Part shown: positions 23,477 to 37,200 of the stretch, in pieces
Layout of the letters: every line of letters starts with the position of its first letter
How positions within the stretch are numbered: position 1 is the stretch's first letter
Assembly: GCA_905160935.1 (NCBI GenBank)
Contig: CAJHZI010000448.1
Coordinates: 1,703,501 to 1,767,500, forward strand
DNA length: 64,000 bases
Direction of reading: 5' to 3'
Source of the DNA: Enchytraeus crypticus
Taxonomy: Eukaryota > Annelida > Clitellata > Enchytraeida > Enchytraeidae
The notes under the pieces: model-generated
The model's input: the letters and a program-made list of their open reading frames with translations, nothing else
Told to the model about the DNA's origin: nothing
The model's database searches: none
Translations under genes and position numbers: made by a program

Positions 23477-26400
23477 ATTATATATATATATTATATATAC
23501 ATGTATATATATATATATATACTTTTGACGCGATGTACTCTTTATAGGCTTGACCTATTATACTCTGTGCTGTCTTATTGTATTGTATTATATCATATAG
23601 TATTGCATTGGATTTTGTAACAGAGTATGAAGGCGGATGGGTTAAGAGAGAGACTCGAGGAGTCAGAGAAACTGATGAACGAGATGGGTAAGACTTGGGA
23701 GGATAAGCTGAAGGAGACTGAGCGCATTCATCAGGTTCCACTCTGTTGTTGTTGTTGTTGTTGTTCTGTGTCGACTCTGTTGTTGTTGTTGTTGTTGTTG
23801 ATTTCTGTCGACTCTGTTGTTGTTGTTGTTGCTCTGTGTCGTCTCTGTTGTTGTTGTTGTTGTTGCTCTGTGTCGTCTCTGTTGTTGTTGTTGTTGTTGT
23901 TGCTCTCTGTCGTTGTTCTTGTTGTTGCTCTCTGTCGACTATGTTGTTGTTGCTGTTGCTCTGTGTCGATGGCTCTGAACGACAATTTTTATCTTGTAGA
24001 TATCTGAATTTCTTAAAGACATGTTGCATTGATGACCTGTGTTAAGTCTGGCTTTGATAATTTATTGTACGTTTTAAAATAATTAATATTGCGATTTTGC
24101 AGTAGTTAATTCTCTGCTGATTTATATATTGCCTGAGTTATTGAAGAACCAAACATTCATACACGATATTAAATATTATATGATCTATAGCATGGTTTGA
24201 AAATTAAAACTGTAACAGACAATACAATTTATGCCAGTCTAGCATTAATTTGCGAACTTAAGAGCAGCCCTTGCCTAGAAGCGTTGACTAAATGAATTGA
24301 GGCAGACAGTTTCTTCTGGCTACTTATTACAATTAACGTCATCATCATCATCTTCCCTTAATTCCCATTTTAATTAGGGTTGGGATACGAATTGACTTGA
24401 TCTATTCGTTTAGGTTTTTGTAGCAATTCCTGGAGCCTAGGCGCTCACCAACCGAATGCCCTTTATGACGTTGGTATGGATCTTAGTGCTTTAGTCGCCT
24501 TCTACGACGCGTGCAGTCATCGGTTGGTCTGGTCTCTTCAAAAAACTCTTTAACACAACACAATGCCCTTTCTGACGTTGGCACTGATTACAATTAACGA
24601 AGCTGATGTAATTGACGTCCCTGACATTGCCTTATGGCGAGGAACCGGACGTTAAATTCTTATTGATTGATTGATATTGATTAATTGATATGACGACTAG
24701 GAGCGCCACGCTGCGCTAGAGAAGATGGGAATATCGGTGCAGACGTCTGGTATAAAGGTCGAGCAGAGCCGGTTCTATCTGGTTAACCTGAATGCTGACC
24801 CCTCCCTCAATGAGCTGCTGGTCTACTACCTCAAGTCTAGAACTCTCGTGGGACGACCTGACGCCGCTACAACACAGGACATACAACTGCTGGGTCTGGG
24901 AATTATGTCCGAGCATTGCGTCATTGAAATAGAGGGCACCGATGTCTACGTCATGCCAATGGACGGTGCTAGGTTAGTACGCTTTTAATTCCTAAAGGAC
25001 AAAACAAAGTTTACCGTCTGTTGTACTACTAAGTTCAAGTAAGTGAGAAAACACTATATTCATTCGACATTTTAGTTGTTTTCCATGTCATAATAAGCAA
25101 CAACATAATAAGCTGAGGAAGGCATAGGGGGCCCACCTCATCATAAGCAGAATCCCCCAAGAACAATGGTATGTCACAAGGAATGTTATAAATAATTTAA
25201 AGATCCATTCGTATGTGGACATGAAGAGAATGACAGTAGATAGAGATGAGTGGAGGCATTATATATCATGGACCTGCCAGTAGGCAGTGCAATAAGAGAA
25301 TAAGCAACAAGTATAACATACTTAATTAGATACTAACAAATAGTCAGGAGAGGGTTGCCACAAAAAAGCCGAAGCTGTGTGAGATAATACAGTCAGTAGC
25401 AATTACAAAGAATAACAAATACGTTTGCTAATTGTCTTCTATGCTGCAGAATACTGTAGTACCTAAGGCAACCATGCACATTAATTTTAATTACTGCCCA
25501 TAAAAGGAGGTAATTATCACAAACATAGTTAGGGCCTATATAAATTTAAAGCAAAGGATAGTCTACTTAAACCTTTGTCTTAGGGTAACTAAAATCAAGT
25601 TAACTAAACCAATATTGAGCTAATAGCAAACTAAACATAGTAGACTTGAGGTCGAAGAAAGAAATACAGTTACATATAGTGTCAGGTAAATTCAATAAGT
25701 ACTATTAAATAGTTTAGGACCACGTTCATTCAAGCTTTTCATACACATACTGGTACGTGAAAAGGGAATTAAATATTCATATATTGATCTAGAACAATAC
25801 GAATTATCAACTATAGATTTATTACCCATTAAGAATTGGTTATGTAGGTAGATAATTATGTTTAAATTTAAATATGAATAACACAGTAAAGTAAAAATTG
25901 ATATCTGACAATTTTAGCATAGATAGATCTTTAACTATCGGTTAAGTATGTGATAAATAGTCAGCTTTATTTATAGTTCTATTTATATATATATACACGT
26001 ACGTCCTTGTGATGTAAGCTATACATTGTTTGCATTAATATGTATGTAAGCTCTATAATGTCTGTATTAATATGAGTGTTTTTTTTGTATGTTTTATTAT
26101 AATTTTCATTCTGTAGGTTTAATTTGAACAATTTTTAGCTGTCATCGTTATAGCTATGCTGATTTACTATATACTATAATTTGTAAATATATCTTGTACA
26201 GAACCTGTGTTAATGGGAGATCTCTAACAGAGAGGACGAAAGTGAAGCATGGTGATCGTATTGTTTGGGGAAACAATCATTTCTTTCGTATTAACTGCCC
26301 TAAAGCTAACAGTATGTGTGCATATTCATGCTAATATTTTCTGTCTAAAAGGTGTCATTTTTAAGCATAATTTCGCAGTAGACACAAATATTATCAGTAA

Positions 26401-29400
26401 TAATCTTCATTGTGCCTATGAAATAGGAACTAGCGATACTATGTTTGAAGTATTGAAGTATATTTGCTTCTCATAGCTTTCGAAAATTAAATTTCTCTGC
26501 AGTGGTTGCTTACTAAAATAATCTAAAGCTTTAAGTTTGGCTGTGACTGGAATATTATGCCCCCTACTGCACTTTTGAGGGTCTCCTTCAAGACTTTAAT
26601 CATTCACTTGTTACGTCATCAACCTGATAAATTTTGAAATCTTCATTATTTTACTATTTGTCGACATAAATTAGTGTTTGATGATTGACCGACTGATTGG
26701 CATATTGTAGGCCCATCATCAGATGTCCCGGAGACGATAGACTATGACTTTGCACAGCAGGAGCTGATGCTTCAACAGATGGGCAACGACCCCATTCAAG
26801 AGGCCATTAGTCATATAGAGAAGCAACACGAGGAAGCTAAACAAGGTATGGTGAACTATTGCTTAATCAATCAATCAGTCATTTATGATCAATGGTTGAA
26901 GCTCCTGTATATGGCCGATGATTCCGTACTGGGAGTGGCCAATATTGAGAAACTGTTCGAAACAGATAAACAGGATCTGTAGTGTAACTAATTGGGTAAT
27001 ACTAGTTGTTTTAGTCTGAGTAGTTACAAAGGTAGCATTACGTAATTAATTAGTTTGGGTTTTTTCATCCATTCTATATCTTTGCTTAGCTTGCATCCCA
27101 AAATAGAAGTTGATTGTTTGCTTTGAAGTTTATAAGTTATGATGTTGGCTCTCTTACTTTATTCATTGATTGATTTATTTATTAACTGATTTTATAGCTC
27201 AGCCATTGATAGACAGGGACACTAGTAGTCATGTTTACCAACAATGCGTCCATTGATTGATTGATTTATAGACTGCTGGACTAATTGATTGATTGATTGA
27301 TTGATTGCATGATTGATTGTAGAGGCACTTGATAAGCAGAGGCAGATGTACGAGAGGCAGATGCAGTTATTGCGTAGTCAACTGATGTCTCCCAGCACTC
27401 CGTCCATTCCATATTCATTTGAATCTTTCGCCAAGATGACTCCCACTGGAAACGGGCCCTCGACCTTACATCCCAAGTATCAGCAGTGGGCCAGGGATAG
27501 GTGGGCATCTAGATAACAATTTCAATTTTAACTTTCTTTAATTTTATTATTTCATTTGTATTTAACTTCTCGATTCTAAAATATGTAGTTTAAGTAGTTA
27601 CAAACATTAATTTGATCTTTTTTCCTAATTTTTAAGATTGATTTACAATTTAAATAATGTTTAGCTAATCTTCTCTCTATTTTTCTTATTGAGAATTGTT
27701 GACCCTGAAAGACAGTTTCAGCTTATTAGTTTTAAAATCTGTAAGAAGTTTAACGTTTACTGGACATTACAATACTCAGGGACTTCTGAGATGCGAATCA
27801 ATATCTCCTATTTAACGGGCATATGGGTTGCCAACGTGGTCATCTAAACCATTAAACCTTTACCTATTAGCTTATACCTGTTAGTATGAACCTGTGTTTA
27901 GTCTGTTTTTCTTGAATAGTTTCTTAATAAGCTATTTAAGTAGCTACTTGTAGTTGAATATAATTGGAATTAAAGGTTATTTGCTATTAAATATTACAGA
28001 GAGAAGTTCTTTCACCAGAGTTTGACTAAGCTGAAGGAGGAGGTGGTAAAGGCCAATGCACTTGTAAGAGAGGCCAAGTTTCTTGCTCAGGAGTTGAGCA
28101 AAGATGTCGACTTCTCCGTTACACTGCAGATACCAGCAGCTAATCTCAGTCCCAATAGAAAGGTCTAGTGGCTTTATTTTTTACTCTTTCTATTCTTTAT
28201 CTCGTAGAATTGGCCAGATTTGAATTTGATTATTGTAGCTAATGGTGGAATTACAGATTGTCTCTTGTCTAATGGAGATTTGTTGCTCTTGATCTCTTGT
28301 CTAATAGAGATTTGTTGCTCCTTATCTCATATCTAAGGGAGATTTGTTGCTCCTTATCTCATATCTAATGGAGATTTGTTGCTCTTGATCTCTTGTCTAA
28401 TAGAGATTTGTTGCTCCTTATCTCATATCTAAGGGAGATTTGTTGCTCCTTATCTCATATCTAATGGAGATTTGTTGCTCTTGATCTCTTGTCTAATAGA
28501 GATTTGTTGCTCCTTATCTCATATCTAAGGGAGATTTGTTGCTCTTATCTCATATCTAATGGAGATTTGTTGCTCTTGATCTCTTGTCTAATAGAGATTT
28601 GTTGCTCCTTATCTCATATCTACTAGGGATTTGTTGCTCTTGATCTCTTGTCTAGCTCCTTATCTCATATCTAATTTGTTGAGATTTGTTGCTCTTGATC
28701 TCTTGTCTAATAGAGATTTGTTGCTCCTTAGAGATTTGTTGCTCTTGAGATTTGTTGCTCTTGATCTCTTAATAGAGATTTGTTGCTCTTGATCTCTTAT
28801 CTAATAGAGATTTGTTGCTCTTGATCTCTTATCTAATAGAGATTTGTTGCTCTTGATCTCTTATCTAATAGAGATTTGTTGCTCCTGATTTCTACTGAAG
28901 ACGAACCTCACTTTTAATAGAGATGCAACGGGCTGGATTCTGTTGTTGAATTAAGTGTATTGTTTTCAGCGATACTTCTGTATTAATTTTGTCTTCAATG
29001 CTATCAATATTTCATATCAGATTTTTTAGTTGTTATCTAGACTTCTAAAACCACATTGACTACTCGAATCATATTACTGGATGTAGTCTAGCATTGTACT
29101 GTAGCATGTTGTTTATAGTGTATTACTCATGTTTACAATCTCATATGGTATATTGTAATTTTATTTTTATGTTGTTTATTGTCATTGAACTCTTTCTGTA
29201 AAGCAGTCTCAAAGACCTATTTTGGTCATGACACTTCTGCATAAGTTTTCGTTGCTAATCATCATCATATTTCCTTGAATCCTAGTTTAGATAGGATCGA
29301 GAAAATAGTAATAAATTTAATAATAATTATTATTAATAAAAATAATAACGATAATAGTAATAATAATAACAATTTTATATACTTTCTATTTTGTTATGTA

Positions 29401-32400
29401 GAAAGGTGCGTTCGTGAGCGAACCAGCCGTAGTGGTGAAGCAGAAGGACCGCATCAATCAGATCTGGTCGATGGAGAAGTTTGAGAACAAGGTGTTTGAG
29501 ATGAGAGACATCTACGACGACTTTAAGGAGAAACTCATGTGTGCCGCGGTAAATTAATAGCCATCTACTAGAACGATTCTTTTCAATTTAGTCTGATTCA
29601 AACTAAGCCATTTGAATTCAATTTCTTTGTGAAGAGATTGAATTTTCTGGTATTCTAAATATATATGTTCAATAGTACTTTTGACTTTAAATTATTTTGG
29701 TAATGTTAAGTAAAGCTGTTCTAGTCAGCCTTTTCAGGGGTGGACAAAATTAATTAAGAGTGTCCATGCAAGTAAATTTATTGATTGACTAATAGTTTAA
29801 TTAATCGCTTGTTTCAATTTCAGGAAGATGCATTGGTAGTTAAGAGAGAGCCGTTTTCTGAGGCCCAAGAGAATCACAATCTGATCGGTGTTGCTAATAT
29901 ATTCCTCGAGGTGCTGATGTACGATGCAAAGCTAGAGTATCACGTTCCTATCATCAGCCAGCAGGGAGAGGTGTGTGTGTGTGCTATGTGTGCTATGTGT
30001 GTGTAGTGTGTGTGTATGTGTGCTTGTTGTGTGTGCTGTATGTGTGTGCTTGTTGTGTGTGTGCTTGTTGTGTGTGTGCTTGTTGTGTGTGTGCTTGTTG
30101 TGTGTGTGTGTGCTTGTTGTATGTGTGTACGCCCGCATATGTGTGTGGATGTGCTAAGATACATGTATGTGCGTGCATATGTGTGTGGATGTGCTAAGAT
30201 ACATGTATGTGCGTGCATATGTGTGTGGATGTGCTAAGATACATGTATGTGCGTACATATGTGTGTGGATGTACTAAGATACATGTATGTGCGTGCATAT
30301 GTGTGTGGATGTGCTAAGATACATGTATGTGCGTGCATATGTGTGTATGTATGCATTATACTAGGAATGTGCTAATATTAATGTTCTCGTAAACTAATAT
30401 TAACTAAATCGAAAGTAGGTTTAAACTCTGTTTCACTCCACTAAGGATACTGTAAGAGAATGTCTGGCTAAGATTAGAGCCCGTGGTCTCCTGCCTATCA
30501 GACAAGTATGGCTTCACCTTGTACGATAAAAACGACATACTTGAACTTCTACATGTTTATGTTTGCAGTTATCATGACCATTCAAACCTCTGTATGTATG
30601 CGTGTAACATTTATCGAAAATTGGGCTGTTTTAATTAAATGAATATTTACTTTCACAAACTAAAATTTAAGTGAGTGATGTAATGTTCTTTCATCAAAAT
30701 TAATGAGTTTCAAAAGGGATCTAATTTAAATTTGAATGTGTTTAGAATTTAATTAGAATTTAATGCTTGAGTAGCACTGAAATAGCTGTATCTTGTACCT
30801 ATTGAGACTAGTTAGGTTTTCGTAAATTGAATTGAATTTAAATTAGATTTGTTGTTTGTGTGATTGACTAGGTGGCAGGGCGGTTGCACATAGAGCTGTC
30901 GAGAGTGCCCAACAAATCAACTGACAGGCCGACAGACGAGAGCTCGACCAATGAGACGACTTGTGACATTGTGGCCACGCCCATGTGTGCCGCCAGACAC
31001 AACGGGTTGCTGGGGGAGGAGGAAATGGCGCTGACTGTGGGATCAAGCATGACTTGTAGGGTAAGCGTATATCCATTGCTGCTGCGTTAGATAAAGACAA
31101 GTCTCTTTTATCAAAGTTATCGTTGCACCTTACCAGAATTTACCCGAACTGCTACCATCTTTCGTAATTCCAATCCTTCTTCAAACTTAAGTAGCAGGAA
31201 CAAGGGAAAAAAGCCAAGGGCTTATTTCAATCCCAAGCATACAGGATTACAACATCTAGCTTATTTTTAAAACTATTCACTGACACTGCATTCACAGCCT
31301 CCTCAATCAAAGAGTTCCACCTATCAATCACCATATGGGAAAAAGAAAACTTTCCTAAGTCTGTCCTTACACTAGGCTTAAACAACTTACAGATATGACC
31401 TCTTAAACCATTATTGGAGAATTTGAAATTTACTTCTTTTTTACATTCTTTTTGATTAATACGCAACTGGCTTGAAGGAGCGCAAAGTTAAAACTCTTCC
31501 TATAACTTTGAGTTCCATTATTGCGTCATCATCATCATCATCTTTTCTTGAATCCCAGTTTAGCTAGAGTCAGGATACGAATAGACCTCCACTCATCTCT
31601 GTTTCATACTAGATCTTCAGTCAATGTCATATTGAGTGCTATTATTGCATATTTTTAAATTGGATATACTATGTTATGCACTGCTTTAGAGCACCAATCC
31701 CACTACGGTTGCCACATTCTTTTATTTAACGTCTGCAACCACATTCTGGTTGTCTATTTTATCGAGTTTTAAGCAGTCAGAGCCGGTGGTGAAGTCGGTA
31801 AGATACTCTACCGCGGATCATATAGTGCGGGGTTCAAATCCTGGGCTCGCTCGTCACTGACATCGCTTTCAAGTGAAGAAACTGACGTTAACCTTAGCAT
31901 TGCCAGCTTTACGAGTCGACTGATTGATCTGTTGATTGATTGATCTGTTAATTGATTGATCTGTTGATTGATGCACAGCTGGTGATCAAGGAGGCACGGG
32001 GTCTGCCGCACGCTCTGTCTAACTTTGTGTTCTGTCAGTACACGTTCTGGAGTCACCCAGACCTCATCGTTGTTCCGCCGATAGTAGAGTGTGAGGGCAG
32101 CAGTCAAACGCAGTCCGTCTTCACCTTCAACCATAACAAAGTGCTTATTATTTCCTTCTTTTTTGCGAGTTTCTCACATTATTTTACTTTTTAAATTTTA
32201 ATTCGTGCTTTACAAATTTAACTTAACAATTAGAGTGCTACTGTTGCGAAAGAAATCATCGAGCTTTATGGAGACAAATCTAAGTCAGCGAGCAAAATGA
32301 AGGTCCAAAAAATGGTTCAAATACGAAAATGCAGAAAATAAGTCTAAAATTAACAAAGATTAATCTTATTAAATAGTTTAACTTTAATTAATAAAGTTTT

Positions 32401-33539
32401 ACTTTATTTATTGAAGTCTCACTTTACTCAATAATGTATCTTGGTGTTCCTCAAGTTTCAGTGTTGGGTCCATTGCTCTTCTCTTTATATATCACTCCTC
32501 TTAGCTACTTGCTTGCTCAGTCTTCCATAAATTTTCATTTCTATGCAGACGACACTCAACTGTATATTTCCTTTTCTAATCATGATTCCGATCAGAAACT
32601 GGCTCATCTCTCAAACATTCTAGACATGGTTTATTCCTGGTTTTTTGCTAACCGTTTTGCTGTTAATCCCTCCAAAACTGAATACCTTTTAATTGGCACT
32701 CCTTTGCAAAGAAATAAAATTACTAATAATTCTGTTAATTTTCAGAATCTTGCTCTTTCACCTTCTCGATCTGCCAAACCTTGGAGTCATATTTGATGAA
32801 AACCTTGACTTTAAATCCCATATCTCTTCTGTTTGTTGCGCTTCTTTCTTTCAGATTCGTCAGATTAGGCAAATACGTTCATCCCTTACTAGAAATTCAG
32901 CCACTATCCTTGCTAATTCTATAGTTCAAAAGCTCGACTATAATTCATTATTACATGGATTGCCTACTTCTTCTCTCAATCGTTTGCAGCACTTCCAAAA
33001 TTCTCTTGCACGTGTTGTTTGCAAGTCCTCTCGACTTCAATTTCGCTCTCTTTACTTCGCAGACTTCACTGGCTCCCTGTTAATCAACGCATAAAATATA
33101 AAATAGCTCTATTAACTTTCAAAACTCTGCGATTTGGCAAGCCTTCTTACTTATCTGAAATTCTTCGTCCCTATCGTCCCTCACGTTCACTTCGTTCCAC
33201 CGATGCCAATCTTCTCTCTGTTCCAAATATTCTCACATCATTGGGCAGACGTTCTTTTTTTACGCAGCACCCACAATCTGGAACTCTTTACCTGCTAATC
33301 TTCGCTCTTGTTCTTGTCTTTCAACATTCTCTAGCAAGCTTAAGACTTACGTTTTCCCACCGTAGACATAATCAATCTACCCTGACCATTTTTGATCATC
33401 GGACTGGCTTTCGTTTAGGACCTTACTTCTCCTCAGCACATTTTTTTGCAGATTGGTCTGGGTGAATTGATCTGTAGTGATGTGTGCTGATGGGGACGTC
33501 CCTGACATCATCCTTGGATGAGGAAACGGACGTTAAACC

Positions 33540-33580
<41 letters not shown>

Positions 33581-34106
33581 CTATCTATCTAACTTCTTTT
33601 AATATAGTTTATTCTTCTATTTTCTATGCTTCTCTGTGATTAATAATATATACGCTATTCTGAGCGTGCTGGAACCTTGCGATGTCCACTAATACAAACT
33701 GGAGATTTGAATCTGTGTCACTTGATTTGAGACAAACACTGCGTCCACTTGATCATGCTTTCTGTCCTTTCTATAATGTAATTAAGCAAAATACAGTAGT
33801 TAAATTGAAATCGTAAATAGTGTATAAAATATAATTAATTTGTGGAATAATCTACTAGTCATATTGTATTATTTCTACTCATATTTTAAGTAAGCATTTG
33901 CTATGGCTCATTTTTACACACATAGAATGACTTGACAGTTCTAACATTTTTTAGACACTGCAGTTCAAGGCCCAGTAAACACGCATCAGTTAGCCAATTA
34001 AATTTCTGCATTATTAAAAATGTTAAATTTATCAGATAATATTCTAAATGAATCAATTAAAATCTAATTAAATATAATACATAAATATCGATATATATAT
34101 CCATAA

Positions 34107-34157
<51 letters not shown>

Positions 34158-34166
34158 CACATGTAT

Positions 34167-34234
<68 letters not shown>

Positions 34235-37200
34235 TGATGTTGTTGTTGCTCAGGAGTTCGTAGTGCACGTGACTGACGAGTTTTTGGAGCACTGCGGGGA
34301 GGGGGCGCTATCTATCGAGGTATGGGGGCACCGCAGCACTGGCTTCACCAGCCTCGCCGAGTGGCACCTGCATCAGTCCAACAGCAAGTCCAGATCTATC
34401 GTCGATAGGTCTGCTCAACACTTGTCTCTATCTCGTCGTTTGTCTTTTAATTGCTGCACCATCAAAAGGCAACAATTACTGATAACCATGGAGAGGAAGG
34501 ATTAAATGGGCCTTAAACAAGCATCTGCACTTCCTGACCCAGTGTGCCGTTATGTTATGTTATGTTGATTACATACTTTACGATTTGATCGATTAAGGTT
34601 TTAAATTTTAATGTAATGAAGTAATGAATTGATTGATGCTGATGACTTTTTTCTGTATTGATGTGATTAATTGATGACCGATTTGATTGAGCAAGCTTTG
34701 AATCAAAGAATGATCAGTTAAATGATTTAATTGGTTATTAGATCTATTGATCTAATTAGTTATCGAGAGGCTGAGCCATTTACTTATTTGATGGTATTAT
34801 TATTTGATTTGAATGATTGATTGTTTTGAGTAAATATAATTACTCAAAAAAATTGATAATTATTGATTTTTGATTGTATTGATTTATTTAATTCATTGAT
34901 CAGATTGATTGATTTGGTGTAGATGGAGTGAGCTGACTCGTAAGCTAGAGGTCTGGCTAGAGATACATGAGATGAACGATGTGGGAGAGTTCATGCCTGT
35001 GGAAGTCTCAACTAAGAACGCTGATGTGCCTACTGGCGGCGTCTATCAGCTTAGACAGGTGCCAGACTCTCTCTGACCTTGATCTCATTCTAATTAGTCT
35101 TTTTTCATTCGATTGATTGTTATATTTCCAACTGTTGTTTTAATGATAATATGGTGTCACCAGGTGTAACTTTCAGGGAATCCGAGTGTTTAAAGTTTAA
35201 ACTCTCCTATATTTATTTATGTAAACAATTTCGTAACTTATATGTCTAAATTTTGTATTGTGATTTTGAGTCATGACCATTGACAATTACTTAAATCAGA
35301 ATTTCAATTTTTAAATAATTATATAGCTATAAGAAAACTAACTTCTTTGTGATATATTTCTTCTATTGGGGACTAATAGCAATATTAACATAATCTTCAC
35401 TCATTCATCATTTATAACGAAGTTTTTGTTAGCATATTTTCATTGTAATTAATATTGGTATTGTTTTGTTGCCATTTCTCTTTTTATATACTGCTGTTTT
35501 TCTAATATGAAGTTAACGTACAATTGATTTATTGCTGTACTATCATTAGTACTGCTGTTTTTCTTGTTGTTTCTCTTATTTTATGTATATATTGTTGTTG
35601 TTTCTCTTATTGTTTCTTGTTGTTTCTCTTATTTTATGTATATATCATTTTTTCAGGGTCACGCTCGTCGCATTCTCGTGCACGTGAAGCCGGTTCATAA
35701 TTCTGGCACGCTGCCAATCATCTGCGAGTCGATCAATCACGTGTCTATAGGCTGCGTGACGGTGAGGTCAAAGCTTCAGAAGGGATTGGACAGCTACGAG
35801 GAGGAGGACCTGAACAGACTGAGGAAGAAATGGTCTGAGGCGCTGGTCAAGAGGAGAGAGTATCTGGATGAGCAGCTGCAGAAAATCATGAATAAAGAAG
35901 GTCTGTAGGACTTGTGTGGTAAGACTTGTGCTGTATGACTTGTGCTGTATGACTTGTGTTGTATGACTTGTGTTGTAGGACTTGTGCTGTATGACTTGTG
36001 TTGTAGGACTTGTGCTGTATGACTTGTGCTGTATGACTTGTGTTGTAGGACTTGTGTTGTAGGACTTGTGCTGTATGACTTGTGCTGTATATATATAGCT
36101 TCTATTTCATCATTCAGGTAGCAAGACAAGAAACAAACTACAATACAATCATACAAGTAAACACACAAGTAGTGCTGAAAAAAATTAGACGCAAGCATAC
36201 ACTCAATCAATAAACTAAAAATGAATAACTAAATATTAATTGATTTCTAGCGAACGTTCAAAGTAGTTTCGCAATAATAACTTTAAAGTCAAGTCTCTCA
36301 ACTTGTAAGATCCCTGGCAAGGTACAGTTAGTTATATTAATAACGTTGACGCAGTATTTATCAATCATTGGCAACAACGCTCCTTTAAAATAATTAAAGT
36401 ATATACAAGTAGTATCAGAAAGACACAATTTCCTCAAAAAATTAAATCATCTATCTGCAATCTTTAGTTCAATCGGCAATTGACCCGAAAAAACTGACAT
36501 TGATTAAGTGTTTTCTTATCGAATGTACGAAATAACTTGCTATACAATTGAGAATAAGCATTTTCTAGACTCTGAATCAGAGACTTTGCCAATTCTACAC
36601 ATTCAGAACCATACAGCAAAATAGGTACACAATATGATTCAACAAGTGAGATTACTACAGAAGGTGCAGCGTTGCCCCCAATTTTGCTACAGGTAGCGTT
36701 AAGTGCCCTAAAAAATTTATGTTTACGATTTTGGATATTAATTTTGAAACTTTTTGATGACACCAAAACTAATCCCAAATAACGTATTTAATTAACCCAC
36801 TCTATGCTTCTGTTATCAATTATCATATTAATGGCTTAATATTATGTCTAGGACCAATTCTAATGCAGTATGTCTTACTACAATTAACACTTAAACCTAC
36901 ATTAGCTAATTCATTTGTGCTGATTTCAATTAGGGACTGTAAATGTGTAACAGTCAACGATAATAATATTAAATCGTCCACATACATAAAGGAATTGCTG
37001 CACAGAGAAGATACGAAACAACCAATTTTGGATTTTTCAAGCTTAACTAGCATATCATCGACACATACAGCAAACAATATTGGAGATAAAATGCCGCCCT
37101 ATCTTACTCCCGAAGTAATGATAAAACTACTTGATACAGCATCATTCCACTTAACACGTGAATTTAATTTTCCGTACCAATTTAACAATAGTTCAATTAG

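Noticed and set aside
23478-24029. Minus-strand 183-residue Gln/Asn/Thr-rich open frame
   Set aside because: Produced by the (GTT)n minisatellite and TA tract overlapping exon 11 in antisense; not a prion-like gene.
28255-28880. Regularly spaced repeats resembling a CRISPR array (also 21510-22235)
   Set aside because: The spacers are themselves repeated, units are contiguous minisatellites, and the locus is an intron of an animal gene with no cas genes.
29972-30237. Cys/Val-rich and His/Thr-rich open frames after exon 18
   Set aside because: Translations of the TGTGTGCTTGTTG minisatellite.
30843-31100. Minus-strand open frames opposite exon 19
   Set aside because: Antisense shadow of conserved kinesin coding sequence.
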